NCBI RefSeq assembly: GCF_000732925.1
Contig: NZ_CP008953.1
Span: forward strand, 5,952,001 to 6,016,000
Length of the DNA: 64,000 nt
Origin: Amycolatopsis japonica
Lineage (GTDB): Bacteria; Actinomycetota; Actinomycetes; Mycobacteriales; Pseudonocardiaceae
Reading direction: 5' to 3'
Each line of letters starts with the position of its first letter. The stretch's first letter is position 1. The notes beneath the pieces are model-generated. The model was not told the DNA's origin and did not search any database. It saw nothing but the letters and a program-made list of their open reading frames with translations. Of the stretch, positions 45,275 to 52,966 are shown piece after piece. The translations under genes were made by a program, and so were the position numbers.

Positions 45275-46771
45275 TCAGGCTTTGGACATCCGCTCGCGGA
45301 TGTCTTCAGGGACCCGGATGGCGAACTCGAACACCCCGCCGCTCCCGCTGCGCGATCGCCCGAGCATCTTCGCATCGATCTCAATACCGGAGTTGATCAA
45401 CAGTGAGCGCCGATCCTCGGGAGACGACGCTGCCTCTTCCCACATCGCTCCATAGGTGCGCCCCACAGGCCGGTATTCGATCGAGGCCGGGCGCTGTGGC
45501 AGCTTCTCCAACTCAGCTATTTGGTCATCCAGGGCGCTCAGTTGTCGAGACAGGCGGGCGCGTACTCGGTCTGACTCAGCGGAGCCCATCAACTTCACCA
45601 ACTCGTCCACGGCCTTCTCGGCGGCTTCCAGTTCCGCAGTGTGATCCTCGGCGGGCACGAAGACGGGCTCGTGTACCTCGACCGCCCCGAGCTGCTCCAG
45701 GAATTCCCTCTCCGCCATCTCCTCCAGCAGATCAGCGGGGATGGATTGGCCGCAGCGATTCCGACACCTGTAGTAGCGGTACTCCCTACCCTTCACGTTC
45801 TGATGGTCACCGTGCAGGTTGCCACCGCATTCCGCGCACTTCGAGACTCCCGACAAGGGCGCCGTCCTGGCCGTCCGTGTGCGCTTGAACTTCCGGAGTT
45901 CTACCTTCGAGACCACGTCCTGATACTCACTGAGAGTGAGGATGGGGTTCCGGATCGGCGAGACTGGCTGGGCGTTCTCTCCGCGAACCGTCACGCCCTG
46001 GTGCTCCACCTCCCCCACCAGCGCCTTGGATGTCAGTACGTTCTGAACTGTCGCCGCTCCCCACGCCTTCCCCTCAGTTGGCTTGCCGTTCAGCGACCTG
46101 AAGTACTCCCTGGGGGCCAACTCGCCCCGCTCCGTTAGGCCGGCCGTGATACCCGCAAGCGACGCGCCAGCGGACAGGAGGGCGATCATGCCCCTGATTA
46201 CCTCAACCGCGTGAGGGTCCTGCTCAAGCAGCCACCCATCCTCAGTCTTCACCGGCACATACCCGTACGGCGGCTGCCCGCCGGGCCATCTTCCGAGTTC
46301 GCGGAGCTTCTGCCTGGAGTCGAGCACCCGCTCCTGCGTGGCCTCCCACTCACCCTGTGCGATCTCCGCAAGGACGTTCGCGATGATCCGCCCCTCGGGC
46401 GTCCTCAGGTTGAACGGCTGCGTAGTGCAGATGATGTCCTTATCGTTCTCCAGGCACCATGAGTACAGCGGTGCGAGCTTCAGCCCCGCCCCGAGTCGGT
46501 CGAGACGCTTGGCGACTAGAATGTCCCATTGAGCCGCCTTCGCCGGTTCGTTTAGCCAAGGGCCCAGCTCGGGGGCATCGAACGGGCGAATGCTCCGGCT
46601 GAAGTCAACGTCTACCGCCCAGCCGACGATGACGTGCCCGTGGATCTTGGCCCAGGATTCGATCGCCTCCCGCTGTCGCTCGACTGACGTCGACTCCTCG
46701 GTGAACCGGCTGAGACGCACCCTCCCCAGCACCCGGAGCCCCGTCTGCCTGCGATCTACCTTCTTCGCCAT
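45275..46771 (-). CDS. Large serine recombinase (integrase)
   Basis: The 498-aa protein has the resolvase domain (GRVRLSRFTEESTSVERQRE, catalytic Ser about residue 21; LVAKRLDRLGAGLKLAPLYS; the conserved Arg residues are present) and the recombinase domain (GGQPPYGYVPV). A zinc ribbon (CAECGGNLHGDHQ, then YRCRNRCGQS) and a coiled coil (ELEAAEKAVDELVKLMGSAE) follow. It catalyses attP/attB recombination without a long homology. It starts 37 bases from the attR core. I do not see an obvious directionality factor. Confidence 0.96.
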   Translation of the reverse strand: MAKKVDRRQTGLRVLGRVRLSRFTEESTSVERQREAIESWAKIHGHVIVGWAVDVDFSRSIRPFDAPELGPWLNEPAKAAQWDILVAKRLDRLGAGLKLAPLYSWCLENDKDIICTTQPFNLRTPEGRIIANVLAEIAQGEWEATQERVLDSRQKLRELGRWPGGQPPYGYVPVKTEDGWLLEQDPHAVEVIRGMIALLSAGASLAGITAGLTERGELAPREYFRSLNGKPTEGKAWGAATVQNVLTSKALVGEVEHQGVTVRGENAQPVSPIRNPILTLSEYQDVVSKVELRKFKRTRTARTAPLSGVSKCAECGGNLHGDHQNVKGREYRYYRCRNRCGQSIPADLLEEMAEREFLEQLGAVEVHEPVFVPAEDHTAELEAAEKAVDELVKLMGSAESDRVRARLSRQLSALDDQIAELEKLPQRPASIEYRPVGRTYGAMWEEAASSPEDRRSLLINSGIEIDAKMLGRSRSGSGGVFEFAIRVPEDIRERMSKA

Positions 46772-46801
46772 GTGACCAGCATAGACGCTTTGGAGATAAC
46801 G

Positions 46802-46840
46802 TCAATTCGGGACGGCGAATTCGGCTCCGAAGGTCTGCAT
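46802..46840 (-). pseudogene. Native 5' end of the interrupted aminotransferase
   Basis: ATG 46840 opens MQTFGAEFAVPN then a stop in phage DNA. Joined at the core with the left flank, it continues PGYLNTPS, restoring the host gene. It starts 10 bases after the stop of the lyase-family gene, showing that both were one operon before integration. Confidence 0.88.
46808..46821. other. attR core, right prophage boundary
   Basis: Second copy of CGGGACGGCGAATT, 37 bases from the integrase start. Outer flank is host DNA coding for the native N-terminus of the aminotransferase. Confidence 0.88.
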
Positions 46841-46850
46841 GGTCCCGAGG

Positions 46851-47612
46851 TTAATGAGAATCCGGGAGCAGGGCCGCGACGTCGGCGTAGGAGGGCGGGG
46901 CCGGCGGGAGTTCGCCGCCGTCGCGCACGGCCTCCACCGTGCGCAGCGTGGCGGCCAGCGCCATCCGGTACGGCAGCGACCCGAGGCTGATCCGGGCGAC
47001 GCCGAGCCCGGCGAGCCCCGCGACGGTGACCTTTCCGGGCAGGAACAGCAGGTTCACCGGCACCCCGACGGCCTTCACCAGCCGCTCGACGTCCTCGGCT
47101 TCGGCGAGCCCCGGCACGAACACGCCGTCCGCTCCTGCATCCACATAGGACAGAGAACGGTCGATCGCGGCGCCGATGTCGGGCTCTCCCAGCCAATGCG
47201 TGTCCGTGCGGGCGTTGACGAACAGACCGGGGGCGCGGTCCTTCGCGGCCGCGATCTTGGCCGCGTGCCGCACCGGGTCGCCCAGGGCGTCTTCGAGGTT
47301 GATGCCCGCGACACCGGCTTCGGCGAGCTCCGCCGCCAGCGCGCCGACCTCGCCCGGGTCTTCGCTGAACCCGTCGGCGAGGTCGACGCTGATCAGCGCG
47401 TCGAGCCCGGCGAGCCGCCGCGCCAGCCGGACGGTGGCGTCCTTCGAGGACGGGGCACCGTCCGGCTCGCCCTCGGCGGCCGAGACCCCGAGGCTGGTCG
47501 TGCCGAGTGCCGGGAAGCCTTGCGTGGCCAGGAAGGCGGCGGCGCCGAACTCCCAGACGTTCGGCAGGAGCAGCGGGGAACCGGGGACGTGGAGTGCGGC
47601 GAAGGCGGTCAT
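46851..47612 (-). CDS. Isocitrate lyase/PEP mutase family protein
   Basis: The 253-aa protein has the family barrel motifs: LLPNVWEFGAAAFLATQGFP, LISVDLADGFSED (the metal-binding DxxDGF region), GINLEDALGD, LFVNARTDTHWLG. The product may be a phosphonopyruvate hydrolase/lyase-like enzyme or a C-C lyase; substrate unknown. It was the upstream partner of the aminotransferase now cut by the prophage. ATG 47612 is chosen because the longer frame upstream is not conserved in character. Confidence 0.85.
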   Translation of the reverse strand: MTAFAALHVPGSPLLLPNVWEFGAAAFLATQGFPALGTTSLGVSAAEGEPDGAPSSKDATVRLARRLAGLDALISVDLADGFSEDPGEVGALAAELAEAGVAGINLEDALGDPVRHAAKIAAAKDRAPGLFVNARTDTHWLGEPDIGAAIDRSLSYVDAGADGVFVPGLAEAEDVERLVKAVGVPVNLLFLPGKVTVAGLAGLGVARISLGSLPYRMALAATLRTVEAVRDGGELPPAPPSYADVAALLPDSH

Positions 47613-47763
47613 GGCACGACGGTAGCCAGCGGACGCTTCGGTGACGGCCGAAGCGTCGGTCCCGGTGGTCGTGAGTGGCAAGGGCGGCTCTCTTGAGGGC
47701 AGGCCGAAGGTGTCGTGCGCAGACACGGCACCGCCGGCCGCCGTGGCGGCTCAGGCCGCTGAT

Positions 47764-47804
47764 TGTGTGGATTTTGGGACGTTGGATGACCCGAAATCCA
47801 CACA
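47764..47804. repeat. Long inverted repeat 1
   Basis: Arms 47764-47778 (TGTGTGGATTTTGGG) and 47790-47804 match over 15 bases with one G-T wobble, loop 11 bases. No T-tract. Confidence 0.8.
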
Positions 47805-47868
47805 GTCCCCTGTCATCCCTGTGTGTGAGCGGGATTCGCTCCGTTCCAGACCGGGTCGAGTGTTGTCT

Positions 47869-47907
47869 ATGAAGGATTGGGGACGTTCACTGTCCCAAAT
47901 CCTTCAT
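47869..47907. repeat. Long inverted repeat 2
   Basis: Arms 47869-47884 (ATGAAGGATTGGGGAC) and 47892-47907 match over 16 bases with one wobble, loop 7 bases. The GGATTNGGGAC core resembles repeat 1, so the two may belong to one family. Confidence 0.8.
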
Positions 47908-48040
47908 CAACGGATCCAAACGTGGAGGAGCCGAGACGTTCCGCGCCCCGAATTCCTCAGGCTCGACCCACACCAGTGGGTAAGCAAAACGAGTCCCTCA
48001 AGGAGTCCTTCACGGACCGGCGACCCACCGGACCGAAGTC

Positions 48041-49546
48041 TCAAGCCCGTTCCAGAAACGGCGTCAGCAGCTCCGGCACCGACTCCTCCGCGAACAGCAG
48101 CCCCTGCTCCTCCCCCGCGTCGTACACCGAGTACGCCCCGGCACCGGCGGCCGTGGTCGCCACGACGGTCAGCAAACCCTTGCGCCGCTGGAAGATCGAC
48201 TGCTTCACCGTCCAGCCGATCACGCCGTCGCGCTCCAGCGCGAACGTGCTCCGCCGCACGGTGCCGTGCCGTCCGACGAGGTACCGCCCGGTGATCCCGT
48301 GCCCCAGGTTGCGATAGGCGTCCAGCGCCAGCAGCACCGACGCGGGCAGCAGCACCACGCCGAGCGCGGCACCGATCACCAGCAGGACGTCGGTCAGCAG
48401 GAAGCCGAGGATCGCGAAGATCGCCAGCAGGACCACCACCGAGCCGATCCACCAGCGCAGCAGCCGTCCCCGCGCGGCACGCGGATGCCCGGTCAGCCGG
48501 ACGGCTTCGGTCGGCGACACCGGTTCGCGCAGCACCGCCGCGGCGATCCGGTTGGCCGTCGCGACCGGCGCGGCGGGCAGAAGCGTGTGGTAGTCGGTCT
48601 TGTCCTTGTCGTCGCTTTGGCGCATGCCGGTGGCGATCGCGTCGACCCGCGCCGCGCCGGAGATCCGGTTCCCGAGCGGCTCGACGAGGTCGATGCCGCG
48701 CATCCGGCGTTCCTCGATCGAGATCGAGCGCGTGGTGAACAGGCCCCGGCGCACCCGCAGCGTGCCGCCGGCCTCACGGTCGAGCCGGTAGTTCCACCAC
48801 ATCTCGACCCACAGGCCCAGCGCGCCGATCAGGCCGACGAGCATCGCGATCGCCAGCAGGATCAGGATCGCCACCACCAGCGGGATACCGCGGAACAGGC
48901 CGATCACCCAGTCGATCAGGCCCTTCTGCAGACCCGCCCATTCCGAGACCTGCATGAGCCCGCCGCCCGCGGCGAGCCCCAGCGCCGGGGTGAGGAACGA
49001 CATCGGCGCGTAGCGGATCCAGCTCCGGTCGAGTTCGGCCAGCGGCGCGTCCTCGTCGGTCTCCACGGTTTCCGTGCGGCGCAACAGTTCCGCGCGCAGC
49101 CGCTCGGCTTCGGCGCGCGAGACGGGGTTGAGCTTGATGCGGCCTTGCCCGCCCGACTCGTGCGAGCCGGTGCCGATGGTCACCACCGCCACGCCGAACA
49201 GCCGGTGCAGCGGGTTCGCCGTCAGGTCGACGTTGCGGATCCGCTCGCGCTGCAGGGATTTCCGCGAGCGGAAGACCAGGGTGAACGCCGTCTCCAGGCG
49301 TTCCGGCGTGAGCCGGTAGCGAACCCCCTTCCAGTAGAAGAGATCCGCCAGCACGCCGCCGGCGACGAGGACCAGCCCGCCCGCCACGACCCAGGCGAGC
49401 GCGACCCAAAAGCTCGCGCCGCCGCCGACGATCGCGGCCGTGGTCGGGATCGCGGCACCGACGGCCGCGCCGGTCATCATCACCGCGGTGACGGCGAGTG
49501 TCCGCTTGTCGAGCGTGTTCCAGCCCTCGAATTCGCCCGAGGTCAT
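48041..49546 (-). CDS. PH-domain (YdbT-like) membrane protein, 501 aa
   Basis: It begins with two membrane segments (about residues 12-60), then a first bPH2 domain (YWKGVRYRLTPERLETAFTL, RERIRNVDLTANPLHRLFGV). Two further hydrophobic regions and two more PH-like repeats follow (YRLDREAGGTLRVRRGLFTT and RYLVGRHGTVRRSTFALERD). This layout matches YdbT-type proteins, which partner with YdbS. It overlaps the 170-aa PH gene by 4 bases. In Bacillus the pair gives resistance to some bacteriocins. Confidence 0.88.
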   Translation of the reverse strand: MTSGEFEGWNTLDKRTLAVTAVMMTGAAVGAAIPTTAAIVGGGASFWVALAWVVAGGLVLVAGGVLADLFYWKGVRYRLTPERLETAFTLVFRSRKSLQRERIRNVDLTANPLHRLFGVAVVTIGTGSHESGGQGRIKLNPVSRAEAERLRAELLRRTETVETDEDAPLAELDRSWIRYAPMSFLTPALGLAAGGGLMQVSEWAGLQKGLIDWVIGLFRGIPLVVAILILLAIAMLVGLIGALGLWVEMWWNYRLDREAGGTLRVRRGLFTTRSISIEERRMRGIDLVEPLGNRISGAARVDAIATGMRQSDDKDKTDYHTLLPAAPVATANRIAAAVLREPVSPTEAVRLTGHPRAARGRLLRWWIGSVVVLLAIFAILGFLLTDVLLVIGAALGVVLLPASVLLALDAYRNLGHGITGRYLVGRHGTVRRSTFALERDGVIGWTVKQSIFQRRKGLLTVVATTAAGAGAYSVYDAGEEQGLLFAEESVPELLTPFLERA

Positions 49547-50055
49547 GTCGCGTCCCCTGGCGTCGCCTGCGTCGTTTCGGTGAGCTGCTCCGCCAGGCTC
49601 GCGGCCAGTTCGTGGTCGAGGCCGCGGATCTTGACCGCGCCCCGCGCCGACGCCGTGGTGACCGTGACGGTCGCGAGCTTGAACAGCTGCTGCAGCGGCC
49701 CGCGCAGGGTGTCCACGGTCTGGATCCGCGACATCGGCGCGACCCGCCACTCCTGCCAGAAGAACCCGGAGCGCGCGTACACCGCCGTCTCCGTGACCTC
49801 CCAGCGATGCACCTTGAACCACCACAGCGGCATCGCGATCACCCACGCCAGGCCCGCCACCGCGAACACCACCGCCGGTGTCAGCAGCCAGAACCGCGCG
49901 GGCGTGATGAGCAGCCCGAGCACCACCAGCACCAGTACCGGCGCACCCCAGAAAAGCGTTCCCTGCAGCCGCCACCAGCCCACGACCCGCTGATCCAGCA
50001 CGTTCCGCGGCGGCCGCAGCCGCACCTTCCCCCGTTCGGCTTCCACCGAGTTCAC
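49543..50055 (-). CDS. PH-domain (YdbS-like) membrane protein, 170 aa
   Basis: Two membrane segments (TLFWGAPVLVLVVLGLLITP and FWLLTPAVVFAVAGLAWVIA) precede a bPH2 domain (VHRWEVTETAVYARSGFFWQ, MSRIQTVDTLRGPLQQLFKL). It is coupled by ATGA to the larger PH protein. The GTG at 50055 is used. The promoter region upstream carries TetR operator copies, so the divergent TetR gene probably represses the pair. Confidence 0.86.
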   Translation of the reverse strand: MNSVEAERGKVRLRPPRNVLDQRVVGWWRLQGTLFWGAPVLVLVVLGLLITPARFWLLTPAVVFAVAGLAWVIAMPLWWFKVHRWEVTETAVYARSGFFWQEWRVAPMSRIQTVDTLRGPLQQLFKLATVTVTTASARGAVKIRGLDHELAASLAEQLTETTQATPGDAT

Positions 50056-50070
50056 CCCCGAGCTCGTTTA

Positions 50071-50125
50071 CAATGCGATCGCATCGTAATAACCTGGGAC
50101 AGTAGTGGCAATGCGATCGCATTGC
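50071..50125. promoter_or_regulatory. Two TetR-type operator palindromes
   Basis: CAATGCGATCGCAT at 50071-50084 and the perfect 18-bp palindrome GCAATGCGATCGCATTGC at 50108-50125 lie in the divergent promoter region of the PH-domain operon and the TetR gene. Confidence 0.85.
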
Positions 50126-50139
50126 AAACGGCGGAACGG

Positions 50140-50760
50140 ATGGTGAAGGTGCCGAAACAGGTGGATCACGCCGCGCGCCGCGCGGAGATCGCCGAGGCGC
50201 TGACGCGGCTGACGGCCACGCGAGGCCTCGAAGGAGTCAGCCTCCGGCACGTCGCCGCCGAAGCGGGCATGTCGATGGGTTTGGTGCAGCACTACTTCAA
50301 GACCAAGGACGAGATGCTGCTGTTCGCCGTCGAACGCCGCTCGCAGGTCTACGAAGAGCGCATCAAGGCCCAGCTGGAGGCCGGCGAACTGCCGTCGACA
50401 CCCCAGGCCATCATCCGCGCGATCATGGTCGAGATCCTGCCGCTCGACGAGCGCCGCCGCGGCGACTGGCTGATGGGGGTCGCGTTCTTCATCCGCGCGA
50501 TCTCCGATCCCTCCTTCACGGCCGCGTTCACCGACGGCGTCCCGCAGCTGTTCGAACTGCTCGCCCTCCTGATCCGCCAGGGCCAGGACGCGGGCACTGT
50601 CGACAAGTCGGCCGATCCGATGCACGAGTCCGCGATCCTGTGGGCCCTCGCCGATTCACAGGGCACCAACATCGTGATGAAGCACCGCACGCCGGACGAG
50701 GCGCTGTCCACAGTGGACTACTACCTCGACCGGCTGTTCGGTTCAGCCCCCGCCGGATGA
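50140..50760 (+). CDS. TetR-family regulator
   Basis: The 206-aa protein has the N-terminal TetR HTH (EIAEALTRLTATRGLEGVSL, RHVAAEAGMSMGLVQHYFKT) and a ligand domain with a helical pattern. It is divergent from the PH-domain operon with two matching palindromes between them, so it should control that operon and itself. Ligand unknown. ATG 50140 used; GTG 50143 possible. Confidence 0.9.
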   Translation: MVKVPKQVDHAARRAEIAEALTRLTATRGLEGVSLRHVAAEAGMSMGLVQHYFKTKDEMLLFAVERRSQVYEERIKAQLEAGELPSTPQAIIRAIMVEILPLDERRRGDWLMGVAFFIRAISDPSFTAAFTDGVPQLFELLALLIRQGQDAGTVDKSADPMHESAILWALADSQGTNIVMKHRTPDEALSTVDYYLDRLFGSAPAG

Positions 50761-50790
50761 GGACGCTGCCGACGCCCGCACCGCCCGTAG

Positions 50791-51396
50791 CTACCGGAAC
50801 AGCTTCCGCAACGCGGGGACCGCGTCCCCGCCACGCTCGCCCAGTTCTTCGATCCGGTCCCGGTACCGACGCCTGTCCCGGCCCGAAACGACACCGCGGA
50901 GCTCCACCGCGGCCACCAGCGCGGTGAGCGCGGCGTCCACGGTGTCCACATCGGACGCCGGCGCCGGACCGCGCAACGCCTGATCGACCGAGGCCCGCAA
51001 CCTTTCCACGACGGCCGGATCCCGCACGACCGGACGGCGCGACGGGAACAACCCCAGGATCCGGGCGGTCTTCAAGTCGATCACGCCCGCCGTGTCCAGC
51101 TGGGACTCCAGTGCCTCCAAGGTGCCACGCGCGTCCTTGCGCACCCACCCTTTCCACTTGCGCGGGCTCTCCCGGCCGATCTCGGCCAGGAGCTCGTCGA
51201 GGACGAGGTCCCCGGTCGGCCCGTCGCCCGACACCGCGACCCGGCCGTCCGCGTCGGTGACGCGGCCGCGCAGCACGAGATCGGTGAGCGCGGCGCCGCG
51301 GATCAGCAGGCCCGCGCGAGCCCGGTCGCGCAGCTTGGCCTCGCCGACGTCGCACGCGAGCAGATAGGTCTTGGCTGGCAGCGAAAGTTCGGTCAT
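50791..51396 (-). CDS. GPP34/GOLPH3-like protein
   Basis: The 201-aa protein has LSLPAKTYLLACDVGEAKLR, LLIRGAALTDLVLRGRVTDA, VVSGRDRRRYRDRIEELGER, typical of actinobacterial GPP34 family proteins, whose eukaryotic relative GOLPH3 binds phosphoinositides. The bacterial function is unclear. It is two bases from the glycosyltransferase gene stop, so both may form one operon, fitting a role at membranes. Confidence 0.85.
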   Translation of the reverse strand: MTELSLPAKTYLLACDVGEAKLRDRARAGLLIRGAALTDLVLRGRVTDADGRVAVSGDGPTGDLVLDELLAEIGRESPRKWKGWVRKDARGTLEALESQLDTAGVIDLKTARILGLFPSRRPVVRDPAVVERLRASVDQALRGPAPASDVDTVDAALTALVAAVELRGVVSGRDRRRYRDRIEELGERGGDAVPALRKLFR

Positions 51397-51398
51397 CG

Positions 51399-52853
51399 TC
51401 AGTGCCTTTCCAGCTTGGGCCAGATCTCGTCCCAGGAACCCCGTCTACCGTCGTACCGCCACAGCAGTCCTTCCGCCACCGGGGTCACCGTGGCGAAGTA
51501 AGGCTTGAGCAGCCTCGGATCGAATCCCAGGAACAGCACGCCGTCCGCCGAATCCGGGGGCCGGTTGAAATACCAATAGCCGCGATGTCCACTGTAGACG
51601 TGGTCTATGCCGTACCGCCTGCCGTAGAACTCCGTGGCGGCGGCGAACGGATAGATCTCGGCGTAGACCGCTGTGCGTGCGCGCTGATCCGGCGGCAGGG
51701 CCGCGTACGCCTCGCCGACCGCCTTGACCAGTTCCTGTTGCGGCAGTTCACCACCGGCGAAGGAACTGCCGAGCGCGATCGGCCCGAAGCTCGTCCTGGC
51801 CATGGTCGCCGGATAGATCGGCAGGCCGGCGAGGGTGATCACCGCCGAAAGCACCATCACCGGCCACGCCACCGGCCGCCATCGGGGGACGTGCTTCGCG
51901 AAGCCCGTCGCCGCGGCCGCGAACGGCAGCGCGAAGACGCCCATCAGATAGTAGGAACGTCCGTGCAGCACCAGGAACGCCACGATCAGCGCGGCTATCG
52001 CCACCCCCAGGAAGCGATAGCCGCGAAGTTCGCGGGAGAAGTTCAGCCGGACTAGCCCGTAGACGAACGCGAGCACACCCGCCCCGACCCCCGCCGTCAA
52101 GAAGCCGTCGCGCAGAAAAGGCCACGTGCCGGGGAATTCCGCCGAGACGACCTCGTTCATGATCAGGTACGGCCAGCCGTTCCGCGCCTGCCAGAGCAAC
52201 GTCGGGATCGTCGCGACGACGGCGATTCCCGCACCGAGCCACAGTTTCGGCCGCCGCACGAGTTCCCTCGGCCCGAGCACCAGCGCGGAGAGCAGGGTGA
52301 GCACCCAGAAAGCCGGGATGAGGAACTTCGTCTGCAGGGAGACGGCGGTGACGACGCCCGCCCAGAGCAGCAGCCCGTCCCGGCGGACGCGTACCCAGCG
52401 GACGACCAGCCAGACGATCACCGTCCAGAGGAACGGATCGAAGACGTAGGTGCCGATCCAGTGGCTGACGATGATCACACCGGACGTCGCGTAGAGCCCG
52501 GCCGCGAGCACCTGGGCGCCGCGTCCGCCGCCCAGCTCCCTGGCGATCAGCGCGGTGACGACCACTCCGGCGGCGGCCGCCAGGGTCATCGGCAGCCGCA
52601 GCATCACCAGCGAACCGGGGAACAGGGTGTCCATCGCCCCGGCCAGGGCGGGGATCAGCGGCGGCTGGTCGAAGTAGCCCCACGCGAGGTGTTCCTTGCC
52701 GGCCATCAGGAAGTACAGCTCGTCGAAACCGTGCGCGTAGCGGCCGCTCGTGGCCAGCAGCGCGCCCCCGGCCAAGGTGGCGACGACGAGCACCGGGAGG
52801 CGGGCGAAGGTCTGCTCCCGTCCTGTCCGGACGGTCTGGGTCGCGATGCTCAT
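51399..52853 (-). CDS. Glycosyltransferase family 39 (PMT/ArnT-like) membrane protein
   Basis: The 484-aa protein has FDELYFLMAGKEHLAWGYFD in the first loop, the acidic motif of GT39/PMT_2 enzymes, and about ten hydrophobic segments. A C-terminal soluble part (YAEIYPFAAATEFYGRRYGI, GYWYFNRPPDSADGVLFLGF) follows. It would transfer sugars from a polyprenyl donor at the outer membrane face. ATG 52853 (GGAG upstream) is preferred to ATG 52907. Confidence 0.87.
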   Translation of the reverse strand: MSIATQTVRTGREQTFARLPVLVVATLAGGALLATSGRYAHGFDELYFLMAGKEHLAWGYFDQPPLIPALAGAMDTLFPGSLVMLRLPMTLAAAAGVVVTALIARELGGGRGAQVLAAGLYATSGVIIVSHWIGTYVFDPFLWTVIVWLVVRWVRVRRDGLLLWAGVVTAVSLQTKFLIPAFWVLTLLSALVLGPRELVRRPKLWLGAGIAVVATIPTLLWQARNGWPYLIMNEVVSAEFPGTWPFLRDGFLTAGVGAGVLAFVYGLVRLNFSRELRGYRFLGVAIAALIVAFLVLHGRSYYLMGVFALPFAAAATGFAKHVPRWRPVAWPVMVLSAVITLAGLPIYPATMARTSFGPIALGSSFAGGELPQQELVKAVGEAYAALPPDQRARTAVYAEIYPFAAATEFYGRRYGIDHVYSGHRGYWYFNRPPDSADGVLFLGFDPRLLKPYFATVTPVAEGLLWRYDGRRGSWDEIWPKLERH

Positions 52854-52966
52854 GGTCTCCAGTCCAGCCGAGACGCTCCTGGCCGGATACCGGGTAAGGA
52901 AGGTCATGGGATAGACGAAAGTTGCGGATCATCCCGTCGCGGTCGCCGGGTGGTTACCGTGATCCG

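Larger units (their letters stand above)
634..46821. mobile_element. Integrated siphovirus prophage, about 46 kb, serine integrase
   Basis: The element is bounded by the 14-bp core repeats. It contains a complete set of phage modules: leftward replication and accessory arm, rightward packaging, head, tail and lysis arm, and a large serine recombinase at the right end. All recognised structural genes are full length, with the usual stop-start overlaps. The only possible lesion I see is a frame change near 18600. The prophage therefore looks potentially functional. Confidence 0.92.
47613..48040. other. Intergenic region with two long hairpins
   Basis: No protein gene is supported over about 430 bases between the lyase gene and the PH-domain gene. 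The region contains two separate long inverted repeats (47764-47804 and 47869-47907) that look like copies of chromosomal dispersed elements. Confidence 0.6.

Noticed and set aside
46851..47726. Longer start of the lyase-family gene at 47726
   Set aside because: The extra 38 residues are unlike the family N-terminus; MTAFAALHVPG fits better.
51748..52932. Long open frame antisense to the glycosyltransferase gene
   Set aside because: It is composed of Arg/Gly/Ala runs typical of the wrong frame in GC-rich DNA; the GT39 frame carries the family motifs.
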